DNA from: an uncultured Sphingomonadales bacterium
GTDB taxonomy: Bacteria > Pseudomonadota > Alphaproteobacteria > Sphingomonadales > Sphingomonadaceae
Direction of reading: 5' to 3'
Length of the DNA stretch: 14,196 nt
Assembly: GCA_903893935.1 (NCBI GenBank)
Contig: CAITOD010000096.1
Coordinates: 1-14,196, forward strand
Below are positions 1 to 6,902 of the stretch, piece by piece. The notes below the pieces were generated by a model. That model was not told the DNA's origin, did no database searches, and saw only the letters and a list, made by a program, of their open reading frames with translations. Every line of letters begins with the position of its first letter. Within the stretch, counting starts at the first letter, position 1. Both the position numbers and the translations under genes were made by a program.

Positions 1-444
1 CTGGCGCGCCAGTTCCTGTGGGCCGGCGGGCTCGATTATGCGCATGGCACCGGCCATGGCGTGGGCAGCTTTCTGGCCGTACACGAAGGGCCGCAGCGGA
101 TTGCCAAAGCCCACGGCGGGCAGGCGGGTACCGGGCAGGCGCTGCTGCCGGGGATGATCGTGTCGAACGAGCCGGGCTATTACCGCACCGGGGCCTATGG
201 CATCCGCATCGAAAATCTGGTGCTGGTCGAACCGCGCGCGATCGAAGGCGCAGAGGGTGACTTCCTGGGCTTTGCCACGCTGACCCATGCACCGATCGAC
301 CGCCGGCTGATCGCCACTGCCATGCTCGATGCGGCCGAGCGCGGCTGGATCGATGCCTATCATGCCGATGTGCGCACGATCCTGTGGCCTTTGCTCGACC
401 ACGCCGACCGCGCCTGGCTGGAAGCGGCGACCGCGCCCTTGTGA
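1..444 (+). CDS. Aminopeptidase P family (M24B) peptidase, C-terminal part
   Basis: The reading frame is open from base 1, so the N-terminus lies outside the window; 147 residues remain. The family removes an N-terminal residue that precedes proline, using a two-metal centre. Visible are the HGTGHGVGSF stretch (window residues 15-24, with His19 as the likely metal-ligand histidine), VHEGP (27-31), SNEPGYY with Glu57 and IRIEN with Glu71. These correspond to the His/Glu/Glu ligands of the pita-bread fold. After the catalytic core there is a tail with YHADV and a closing WLEAATAPL, which resembles the M24 C-terminal extension of the long (about 600 residue) eukaryote-like aminopeptidase P rather than the short PepP. 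The Asp ligands should be upstream of the window. The stop is TGA at 442-444, followed by a 68-base gap. Family assignment is firm; substrate range is not visible. Confidence 0.93.
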   Translation: MARQFLWAGGLDYAHGTGHGVGSFLAVHEGPQRIAKAHGGQAGTGQALLPGMIVSNEPGYYRTGAYGIRIENLVLVEPRAIEGAEGDFLGFATLTHAPIDRRLIATAMLDAAERGWIDAYHADVRTILWPLLDHADRAWLEAATAPL

Positions 445-474
445 AGCATCGATGTTCCCTATACGTTCCGTTCA

Positions 475-491
475 GGCCGAATCGTTCGGCC
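475..491. promoter_or_regulatory. Short palindrome upstream of the VOC gene
   Basis: GGCCGAA and TTCGGCC form perfect 7-base arms around a TCG centre, 7 bases upstream of the Shine-Dalgarno sequence of the next gene. No T-run follows, so it is a poor intrinsic terminator for the peptidase. It could be an operator or an mRNA hairpin in the leader. A weak -10-like CTATAC lies at 459-464 just before it, but no well-spaced -35 box is seen. Confidence 0.35.
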
Positions 492-512
492 AGGATTTGG
501 GAGGCACTTGCA

Positions 513-893
513 ATGATCGGCTATGTCACTCTGGGGACCAGCGACCTTGCGCGCGCGGCAAAGTTCTATGACGCTATCGCTGCCGAACTCGGCACCGGGC
601 GCATGTTTGAAAACGAACAATTCATTGCCTGGGGAACACCCGGCGGCGCGCCGGGTATCGGGCTGACGTATCCCTTTGACGGTCAGCAGGCGAGCGTCGG
701 CAATGGCGTGATGGTGGCACTCGATGCGCGCGATGCGGCGCAAGTCGACCGTATTTACGCGCTTGCCCTGGCCAATGGCGGCCGCGACGAAGGCGCGCCC
801 GGTCCGCGTGGCGAAGGCGGCGGATTCTATGCGGCCTATTTTCGCGACCCTGATGGCAACAAGCTGAATGCCTATGTCATGGCGGCGGGCTGA
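513..893 (+). CDS. VOC superfamily (glyoxalase/bleomycin-resistance fold) protein
   Basis: This is a 126-residue protein of one vicinal-oxygen-chelate unit made of two beta-alpha-beta-beta-beta halves. The first half opens with IGYVTLGTSDLARAAKFYD and the second closes with FRDPDGNKLNAYVM, both typical of this superfamily. The start at 513 is set by a clear GGGAGG at 499-504, 8 bases away; the frame is open further upstream but no site there is better. The usual first metal ligand, a His in the opening strand, is Tyr4 here. The Glu that usually follows DPDGNKL is Asn. Metal-dependent chemistry is therefore doubtful, and a binding or non-metal role is possible. Members of this short single-domain group are often of unknown function, so I name only the fold. 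It probably has its own transcript, as it is 68 bases from the peptidase and 239 bases from the next gene. Confidence 0.85.
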   Translation: MIGYVTLGTSDLARAAKFYDAIAAELGTGRMFENEQFIAWGTPGGAPGIGLTYPFDGQQASVGNGVMVALDARDAAQVDRIYALALANGGRDEGAPGPRGEGGGFYAAYFRDPDGNKLNAYVMAAG

Positions 894-898
894 CACTC

Positions 899-916
899 TG
901 GCGCGGTTTGGCGCCA
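899..916 (+). other. Small hairpin after the VOC gene
   Basis: TGGCGC (899-904) and GCGCCA (911-916) form a 6-base stem with a 6-base loop, 5 bases past the VOC stop codon. There is no T-run after it. It may help end or stabilise the transcript but is not a convincing intrinsic terminator. The rest of the 894-1132 gap holds three GCGACAA heptamers and no clear sigma-70 promoter. Confidence 0.3.
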
Positions 917-1132
917 TGCGCGACAAAGTGCGACAATAATCTGCCGGTTGCGGGATAGTTGGGCGACAAACGCGGCCTATATCCTGATGCGGAAAGTCGT
1001 GAGGCAGTTGCACGCCGCCCCCAAGCACGACCCGTCAGGCACTCCCCCCCCAGCCTGGCGCGTGGCACTGGCTTGCGGCTTTCCATTCGCGCGGCTCCGA
1101 TCATCGGGCCCCGGGTTCTCCAAGGAGGAACC

Positions 1133-1825
1133 ATGCAATTGAAGACTGCATTGCTTGCCGGTCTTGCATCGGCGCTGTTGACGGCTACCCTGCCGGTGAT
1201 CGCCGCGCCGGGGCCGACGCCGGCGCCGCCGCCACCGATCACCTTTGCCCAGGTCAAGGCGGCCGCCGACAAAGCGTGGGATCGGCTCGATGCCAATCAC
1301 GATGGGCGGATCGATGCCGCCGATCACGATGCGCGGTTGCTCGAACGTTTTGCCGAATGGGACACCAACCACGACGGCATGATCAGCAAGGACGAATTTC
1401 TGGCGCGGATGCACGCACGCGAAGCACGCTGGCGTGAACGCGGCGCGGAGCGCGAAGACGGGCCAGGGCGCGAAGGATGGCGCGAGCATGGTCGCGAAGC
1501 ACGCGATCACGATGGACCGGGCAAGCATCCGGGCGGTTTCGCCGAAATGATGATCGTGCGCGCCGCGATGCGCGATGCGCAGCAAAGCGGCGTGATCACG
1601 CGTGCGACGTTCGAGGCAGCGCTCAAGGCCCGGTTCGATGCGATCGACACCAACCACGATGGCAAACTGACGCACGAGGAATTGCGTGCGGCACGCGGGC
1701 ATGGTCGCGGGGCCTGGCGCGAGCGTGGCGACTGGCACCATGGTGGTGACCAAATGATGCCCCCGCCGCAGTCGACGCCGCAGCCCGCGCCGCCTCCGCC
1801 AGTGCCCGGTGGTACCGGGCAGTGA
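1133..1825 (+). CDS. Exported EF-hand (calcium-binding type) protein
   Basis: This is a 230-residue protein with a signal peptide (basic MQLK, hydrophobic stretch to about residue 22, likely cleavage near VIAA-PG), so it should act in the periplasm or outside the cell. Three clear EF-hand loops are seen: DANHDGRIDAAD (53-64), DTNHDGMISKDE (77-88) and DTNHDGKLTHEE (172-183). The first ends in Asp where Glu is usual. A degenerate fourth loop at 148-159 (DAQQSG start) sits 24 residues before the last one, the same spacing as the first pair, so the protein probably holds two EF-hand pairs. Between them, residues 95-135 are rich in Arg, Glu, Gly and His. Both ends are proline-rich. The start is fixed by AAGGAGG at 1122-1128. 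It leads a unit with the response regulator and kinase. Calcium binding is a family inference; a role in feeding the sensor is a guess. Confidence 0.9.
   Translation: MQLKTALLAGLASALLTATLPVIAAPGPTPAPPPPITFAQVKAAADKAWDRLDANHDGRIDAADHDARLLERFAEWDTNHDGMISKDEFLARMHAREARWRERGAEREDGPGREGWREHGREARDHDGPGKHPGGFAEMMIVRAAMRDAQQSGVITRATFEAALKARFDAIDTNHDGKLTHEELRAARGHGRGAWRERGDWHHGGDQMMPPPQSTPQPAPPPPVPGGTGQ
1803..1821 (+). other. Perfect hairpin at the end of the EF-hand gene
   Basis: TGCCCGGT (1803-1810) and ACCGGGCA (1814-1821) form an 8-base GC-rich stem with a GGT loop. It lies inside the last codons of the EF-hand gene, directly before its TGA at 1823-1825. No T-run follows. In the mRNA it would sit between the EF-hand and response-regulator cistrons and could set their relative levels, through RNA processing or partial attenuation. 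It would also bury a GTG at 1822 that would otherwise be a possible start for the response regulator. Confidence 0.45.
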
Positions 1826-1869
1826 GACGTGCACTGGAACCTGCGCGGCGTTCGGATATGGTCGGGGGG

Positions 1870-2601
1870 ATGACAACCCCCGAACGCACCGAAATCCTGC
1901 TGGTCGATGACGAGGCCGATTTGCGCGAAACGCTGGCGGATTATCTTGGCCGCCAGGGTTTCACGGTCACCCAGACGGCCAGTGCGGCCGAAGCGCGCGC
2001 GCGGATTGCGGGCAGTCATTTCGACCTCGTTTTGCTCGATATCATGATGCCGGGCGAAGACGGTCTGTCGCTGTGCCGCCACCTGACCGAAACCCGCCAG
2101 ATGCCGGTGATATTCCTGACCGCGCGTGGCGAGCCGACCGACCGGATCGTCGGGCTGGAAATCGGCGGTGACGATTATCTGGTCAAGCCGTTCGATCCGC
2201 GCGAACTGGTGGCGCGCATCCGCAGCGTGATGCGCCGCGCCGGCCGCGCGCCGGCCGAGAGCCCCGAAGCGCCGGTCTATGAATTCGAAGGCTGGCGCCT
2301 CGATCCGCTCAAGCGCCGGTTGGTCGATCCCGAGGGCGCAGTGGTGGCGATATCCTCGGCCGAATTCCGCCTGCTGATGGCGTTTCTCGAACATCCGCGT
2401 CAGGTGCTCGACCGCGATCGGCTGCTCGACATGGTGCAGGGCCGCGAGGCGCATCTGTTCGATCGCGCGGTCGACAACCAGATCAGCCGGCTGCGCCGCA
2501 AGATCGAACCCGACAGCCGCAACCCGCAATTGATCCAGACGGTCTGGGGTGGCGGCTACATGCTCGCGGCCGAAGTGCGCAAAACCGTCAGTCGCGATTG
2601 A
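1870..2601 (+). CDS. OmpR/PhoB-family response regulator
   Basis: This is a two-domain transcription factor of 243 residues. The receiver domain (about 8-124) shows the acidic pair D13-D14, the phosphoacceptor D57 in LLDIMMPGEDG, T84 in FLTARGE and K106 in YLVKPF, so all key residues are present. The winged-helix DNA-binding domain (about 137-237) ends with the typical NQISRLRRKIE and TVWGGGYML segments. I chose ATG 1870 because the product then starts 8 residues before ILLVDDE, normal for this family. In-frame alternatives are ATG 1858 and GTG 1822, and none has a good Shine-Dalgarno sequence (only a G-run touching 1870). It lies 44 bases after the EF-hand gene and 3 bases before its kinase, so the pair is co-transcribed. 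Targets are unknown; autoregulation of the unit is likely but no binding site is recognised. Confidence 0.93.
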   Translation: MTTPERTEILLVDDEADLRETLADYLGRQGFTVTQTASAAEARARIAGSHFDLVLLDIMMPGEDGLSLCRHLTETRQMPVIFLTARGEPTDRIVGLEIGGDDYLVKPFDPRELVARIRSVMRRAGRAPAESPEAPVYEFEGWRLDPLKRRLVDPEGAVVAISSAEFRLLMAFLEHPRQVLDRDRLLDMVQGREAHLFDRAVDNQISRLRRKIEPDSRNPQLIQTVWGGGYMLAAEVRKTVSRD

Positions 2602-2604
2602 GCG

Positions 2605-4020
2605 ATGTGGTGGCGCAGCCTGCAAGGCCAGATGATGCTGGCCATCGCCGCGGCGCTGCTGGTGGCGCAGGGGCTGTCGGCATGGTTCATCTGGCACGAA
2701 GTACACGAGCGCCAGGTCGCCACGCTGATCAATGGCGCGGCGATGCGCCTGATGGACGATACGATCCGGCCCGCGTCAGACGCCAGTGACGTCCATTACG
2801 CGCGCGCGCTGCCGCCAGTGGGGCACCCCGACGAAAGCTATCGCCTGCCGCACGGGTTGCATGTTCATCTCGATGCCACTTCACCCGAACAGCCTGGCGA
2901 CCGGCATCTGACCGAACTCGAAACCGCGTTGCGCGACACGCTGGTGGCGCAGGGCGAAATGCCGGGCCCGCTGCTGGTCGTCCAGCGCGACGCCGATCGC
3001 GATCCGCTGCTGCACCCGGCGCTGCCCGAACTGCGCGTGCGCTTTCGCCTGCCCGATGACAAGCCGCTGCCGCCGCTGGTGCTGGCGGCGGGGCGGCGCT
3101 CCGATGGAACCTGGGTGACCGTGCGCAGTTTCAACCCGTCGAACGACGCCGCCGTGCTGCTGCGTTTGCTCCGCCAGACTTTGCTGACGTACGTGCTGCT
3201 GGTGGGGGTGGTCGCGCTGATCCTGCGGCGGATCACGCGGCCGCTGCGCGCGCTCACCGCGCGGCTCGAACGGTTTGCTGCCGCTCCGGCGGTTGACGAT
3301 CCGTTGCCACCGCAAGGCCCCGCCGATATCCGCGCGCTGATTGTTGCGCACAATGCGATGGAAGCGCGATTGAGTGCACTGCTCGATGAAAAGGACGTCA
3401 TGCTGGGCGCGATCGGCCACGATCTCAAGACCCCGCTGGCCACGCTGCGCGTGCGGATCGAGGCGGTCGAAGACGATGGCGAGCGCGCGCGGATGGCGGC
3501 GACAATCGAGGAGATCAACCGCTCGCTCGACGATATCCTGTCGCTGGCGCGCGTCGGCCGGCCGTCGGACCCGATCGAGGCGAACGAACTCTCCGCTCTC
3601 GTGGCCGATATCGTCGGCGAGTACGAGGATATGGGCGACGACGTGACAATGGTCGAGGCGGCACGGCTGGTAGCACCCGTGCGGGCGACGTGGTTGCGCC
3701 GCGCCTTGCGCAATCTGGTGTCGAATGCCTTGCGCTATGGCCAGCGCGCGCGGGTAACGCTGGCGCGCGACGCACGCTGGGCGGTGCTGACGGTCGAAGA
3801 CGACGGCCCGGGCATTCCCGAAGACGCCATCGGCCGGATGATGGAGCCGTTCACCCGGCTCGATCCGTCGCGCAACACCGGCACCGGGGGCGCAGGGCTG
3901 GGCCTGACGCTGGCGCGCGCAATTGCCGATCAGCACGGCGGCTCGCTCAATCTCGCCAATCGCCGCGAAAACGGCTGCGTGGTCGGGTTGCGGGCGACGC
4001 TGCGCTTGCCGCTGGCCTGA
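2605..4020 (+). CDS. Membrane sensor histidine kinase (EnvZ-like architecture)
   Basis: This is a 471-residue inner-membrane kinase that should phosphorylate the adjacent response regulator. Order of parts: transmembrane helix 1 (about 9-31), a periplasmic sensor region (about 32-190) without a recognisable fold, transmembrane helix 2 (about 190-207), a HAMP linker starting at RRITRPLRAL, a dimerisation domain with phosphorylated His272 in IGHDLKTPLATLR, and an HATPase domain. The latter has the N box NLVSNALRYG (Asn374 the likely key residue), G1 box DDGPGIP (about 399-405) and G2 box GTGGAGLGL (about 426-434). All catalytic motifs are intact. The start ATG lies 3 bases after the regulator's stop, in the same frame and without a Shine-Dalgarno sequence, so it relies on translational coupling. 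The stimulus cannot be read from the sequence. The EF-hand protein upstream makes calcium or another periplasmic ion worth testing. Confidence 0.93.
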   Translation: MWWRSLQGQMMLAIAAALLVAQGLSAWFIWHEVHERQVATLINGAAMRLMDDTIRPASDASDVHYARALPPVGHPDESYRLPHGLHVHLDATSPEQPGDRHLTELETALRDTLVAQGEMPGPLLVVQRDADRDPLLHPALPELRVRFRLPDDKPLPPLVLAAGRRSDGTWVTVRSFNPSNDAAVLLRLLRQTLLTYVLLVGVVALILRRITRPLRALTARLERFAAAPAVDDPLPPQGPADIRALIVAHNAMEARLSALLDEKDVMLGAIGHDLKTPLATLRVRIEAVEDDGERARMAATIEEINRSLDDILSLARVGRPSDPIEANELSALVADIVGEYEDMGDDVTMVEAARLVAPVRATWLRRALRNLVSNALRYGQRARVTLARDARWAVLTVEDDGPGIPEDAIGRMMEPFTRLDPSRNTGTGGAGLGLTLARAIADQHGGSLNLANRRENGCVVGLRATLRLPLA

Positions 4021-4074
4021 CGTGGACCGGTTCGTCGATTCCATTCGGCGTTTGGTCGATGTTGCGCAGCAAAA

Positions 4075-4104
4075 TTGATTGCCATTGCAACGATCGCCTT
4101 GCTA
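4075..4104 (+). promoter_or_regulatory. Possible promoter of the M1 peptidase gene
   Basis: In the 139-base gap after the kinase, TTGATT (4075-4080) lies 18 bases before TTGCTA (4099-4104), about 55 bases upstream of the start codon. The -35 box is fair and the -10 box poor compared with the TATAAT consensus. The surrounding sequence is locally less GC-rich than the genes on either side. This is a weak call; nothing else in the gap stands out. Confidence 0.3.
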
Positions 4105-4159
4105 GGGCGACGGATCTCAGGGCTCCCCGGCAATGCGGGCGGCCATTTCAAGGTTATCC

Positions 4160-6853
4160 ATGCTTCGATCATCGTTTCGCGTGTTTTCGGCGCTGGCGCT
4201 TGCCGGTTCCGCGCTTGCTCTGCCGGTATATGCCCAGACCGCACCACTATCGTTTCCGGCCGACGGCACTCTGCCGCACACCGCAATTCCCAGCCACTAT
4301 GCGATCGCCATCCGGCCCGATGCAGGCGCGCTGACGTTTGCCGGAACCTTTGCCATCGATATCGATGTACCCGGTGCGACCGATGCGCTGGTGCTCAACG
4401 CCAACGATCTTGTGGTGTATTCGGCCAGGCTCATTGCCGAGGGCGGCAGCGCCACGCCGCTCGCTATTGGCTATGATGCGACGGCCGAAACGCTGCGACT
4501 GGGCACCGGCAGTGCGATAGCGCCCGGCCATTACCGCATCGAGGGCGATTACACCGGCAAGATCGGGACCCAGGCCGACGGTCTGTTCGCGCTCGATTAC
4601 ACCGGCAACGACGGCAAGCCGACGCGCGCGCTGTTCACCCAGTTCGAGCCGAGCGCCGCCCGCCAGTTCGCACCGATGTTCGACGAACCTTCGTACAAGG
4701 CGACATTCGATCTGTCGGCGGTGGTCCCGGCCGACCGCATGGCGGTGAGCAACATGCCGATCGCCAGCGAAGAGCCGGCGGGCGCGGGGCTGAAGAAAGT
4801 CACGTTTGCCACGACGCCGAAGATGGCTTCGTACTTGCTGTTTTTCGGCACCGGCGATTTCGAACGCATGGCCAAAATGACCAGCGCCGGGGTCGAGGCG
4901 GGCATTGTTGCGCCCAAAGGCAGCGGTGAGCAGGCGCGTTATGCGCTGAACGAGCTGGCCGGGCTGATCCCTTATTACAACGACTATTTCGGCGTGAATT
5001 ACCCGTTGCCCAAAATCGACAATATTGCCGGGCCGGGCCAGTCGGAATTTTTCTCGGCGATGGAAAACTGGGGCGCGGTGTTCACGTTCCAGCGCGACTT
5101 GCTCGATGACCCCAGGACCACCTCGCCACGATCGCGCGAATTCATCGAATCGGCGCAAGCGCACGAAGTCGCGCACCAGTGGTTCGGCGATCTGGTGACA
5201 ATGGCGTGGTGGGACGACTTGTGGCTGAACGAAGGCTTCGCCAGCTGGATGGAAACCAAGGCGACCGACCATTTCCATCCTGACTGGTTCGCCACGCTGT
5301 CGCGCGTTTCCGGGCGCGAAGCGGCGATGAACCTCGATGCGTTCCGCACCACGCATCCCATCGTGCAGCATATCCGCACGGTTTCCGAGACCAACCAGGC
5401 CTTCGATGCGATCACCTATCAAAAGGGTGAGGCGGTGCTCGCCATGCTCGAGGCTTATGCCGGGGCTGACACCTGGCGCGCGGGCATTCGCGCCTATATG
5501 GCCGCGCACAAGTTCGGCAACAGCCACACCGCCGACTTGTGGAACGCGGTCGAAGCGGCGGGTGCCACCGGGCTGACCACGATTGCCGCCGATTTCACCA
5601 CACAGCCGGGGATTCCGCTGGTGCGGGTGGTCGATGAGCAATGCCTGAACGGCAAGACCCGGCTCAGCCTCGATCAGGCCGAATTCACCCGCGATCGGGT
5701 GGGTGAACCGTCCATCCGGCGCTGGCATGTCCCGCTGCTGGTCGCGGTGGGCAATGCAGCGCCAGCGCGCACGATCATGACCGATGGCAAAGCCATGCTC
5801 ACGCTCGACGGGTGCGGGCCGGTGGTGATCAATGCCGGGCAGCTCGGCTATTACCGCTCGCTCTATACGCCGGAGGGCCTCGCCGAACTGACCGGTGCGC
5901 TGCCGCGTCTGGCGCCGATCGACCAGCGCGGGCTGATCGCCGATCAGCTCGAACTGGCCTATGCCGGCTACCAGCCGCTCGCAAGGCCACTCGACCTGCT
6001 GGTTGCGCTGCCGGCCGATGCCAATCCGCGCGTGGTGCAGGAAGCCGTCAACCGGTTCGACGGGCTCTATACCCGGCTTGCGGGCGATCGCGCCGGTCAG
6101 AAAGCGCTGGCGGCGCGCGCGATTGCGCTGTGGCAACCCCGCCTCGCAGCGCTCGGCTACGATCCGCGTGCGAGCGATTCGCTGCCCGATGCGGGCTTGC
6201 GCGCCACGCTCGTCGCGGCGCTCGGGCATATGGGCGAACCCGGCGTGGTGGCCGAGGCGCATCGCCGGTTCGCCGCACTCGGCCGCCACCCGCATGCGCT
6301 CGATGGCGGGCTCAAACAAGTATGGCTCGAAATTGTCGCGCGCGACGCGACCGTGGCGGAATGGGAAAAGCTCGAAAAAATGGCGCTTGCGAGCACTTCG
6401 CCGGTGGCGCGATCCGATCTGTTCCAGCAATTGGGCGCCGCGCGCGATATAGCGCTGGCGCGCCGCACGCTGGCGCTCGCGCTCAGCGATGTTCCCGACA
6501 AGACCTTTTCGGCCGCGATGATTGCTGCGGTTGCCGAAGAACACAGCGACCTCGCGTTTGACTTCTTCGTTGTGCATCGCGACGCGGTCATCGCGCGGAT
6601 CGATAGCTCGGGCCGCACCCGGTATGTCGAATCGCTGGTGACGCAATCGAGCACGCCGGCGATGATCGGGAAGCTCTCGGCCTACGCGCAGGCGCTGCCC
6701 GCCGACGCGCGCAACCCGGTCCTGAGCGCAATCAGCCGGCTGAAGAACCGGCTGGCCGTGCGCGACCGCGTGGTCCGCGAAACCGATGCGTGGCTGAGGG
6801 TGGCTGGGTTAAGCGCGGCTGGGCCAAGCGCGGCCGGGCCGAAGGCGAGCTGA
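4160..6853 (+). CDS. Exported M1 family zinc aminopeptidase (aminopeptidase N-like)
   Basis: This is an 897-residue metallopeptidase that removes N-terminal residues from peptides, probably in the periplasm. Start ATG 4160 follows AAGG at 4150-4153 and gives a signal peptide with likely cleavage after PVYA (about residue 25). An upstream in-frame ATG at 4133 would spoil that N-terminus. The zinc site is complete: H335-E336-x-x-H339 in HEVAHQWFGDL and Glu358 in WLNEGFASW, 19 residues after the second His. The substrate-binding GxMEN-type motif reads SAMEN (299-303) instead of the common GAMEN. The proton-donor Tyr is Y420 in AITYQKGEA. From about 555 to 875 an alpha-helical ERAP1-like C-terminal domain follows. 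The end carries a short repeat, LSAAGPSAAGP. The length is normal for aminopeptidases with that domain. It is a separate transcription unit or the start of one running into pabB. Exact substrates are unknown. Confidence 0.93.
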   Translation: MLRSSFRVFSALALAGSALALPVYAQTAPLSFPADGTLPHTAIPSHYAIAIRPDAGALTFAGTFAIDIDVPGATDALVLNANDLVVYSARLIAEGGSATPLAIGYDATAETLRLGTGSAIAPGHYRIEGDYTGKIGTQADGLFALDYTGNDGKPTRALFTQFEPSAARQFAPMFDEPSYKATFDLSAVVPADRMAVSNMPIASEEPAGAGLKKVTFATTPKMASYLLFFGTGDFERMAKMTSAGVEAGIVAPKGSGEQARYALNELAGLIPYYNDYFGVNYPLPKIDNIAGPGQSEFFSAMENWGAVFTFQRDLLDDPRTTSPRSREFIESAQAHEVAHQWFGDLVTMAWWDDLWLNEGFASWMETKATDHFHPDWFATLSRVSGREAAMNLDAFRTTHPIVQHIRTVSETNQAFDAITYQKGEAVLAMLEAYAGADTWRAGIRAYMAAHKFGNSHTADLWNAVEAAGATGLTTIAADFTTQPGIPLVRVVDEQCLNGKTRLSLDQAEFTRDRVGEPSIRRWHVPLLVAVGNAAPARTIMTDGKAMLTLDGCGPVVINAGQLGYYRSLYTPEGLAELTGALPRLAPIDQRGLIADQLELAYAGYQPLARPLDLLVALPADANPRVVQEAVNRFDGLYTRLAGDRAGQKALAARAIALWQPRLAALGYDPRASDSLPDAGLRATLVAALGHMGEPGVVAEAHRRFAALGRHPHALDGGLKQVWLEIVARDATVAEWEKLEKMALASTSPVARSDLFQQLGAARDIALARRTLALALSDVPDKTFSAAMIAAVAEEHSDLAFDFFVVHRDAVIARIDSSGRTRYVESLVTQSSTPAMIGKLSAYAQALPADARNPVLSAISRLKNRLAVRDRVVRETDAWLRVAGLSAAGPSAAGPKAS
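6811..6840 (+). repeat. 15-base tandem repeat at the 3' end of the M1 gene
   Basis: Two adjacent 15-base units (6811-6825 and 6826-6840) differ by a single base and encode the repeated SAAGP tail. A third, more diverged unit (6796-6810) precedes them. It looks like local slippage extending the C-terminus and probably has no function. Confidence 0.55.
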
Positions 6854-6870
6854 CCGGCGGCTTTTGCATC

Positions 6871-6899
6871 GCACCCGCCTTGCCGCTAAGGGCGGGTGC
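6871..6899 (+). other. Strong hairpin in the pabB leader
   Basis: GCACCCGCC (6871-6879) and GGCGGGTGC (6891-6899) form a perfect 9-base stem with an 11-base loop, between the M1 stop (6853) and the pabB start (6903). Two T-A pairs can be added with one bulged G. No T-run follows, so it is not a standard terminator. The right arm and the AAGGG beside it (6888-6892) are the only Shine-Dalgarno-like bases before pabB, so folding should hide the ribosome site. Confidence 0.5.
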
Positions 6900-6902
6900 A
6901 CA

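Noticed and set aside
1822..1869. GTG 1822 as the start of the response regulator (overlapping the EF-hand stop)
   Set aside because: It lies at the base of a hairpin and would add 16 residues that are not typical before ILLVDDE. ATG 1870 fits the family better, although no start has a good Shine-Dalgarno sequence.
4247..6646. Very long minus-strand open frame (799 codons) opposite the M1 peptidase
   Set aside because: The plus-strand product has a complete set of M1 motifs. The minus-strand frame is a by-product of GC-rich codon use, with Arg/His/Gln-rich composition and no recognisable domain.
6871..6899. Hairpin as an intrinsic terminator of the M1 gene
   Set aside because: There is no T-run on either strand next to the stem, and the start codon of pabB is three bases away. 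It is kept as a leader structure instead.
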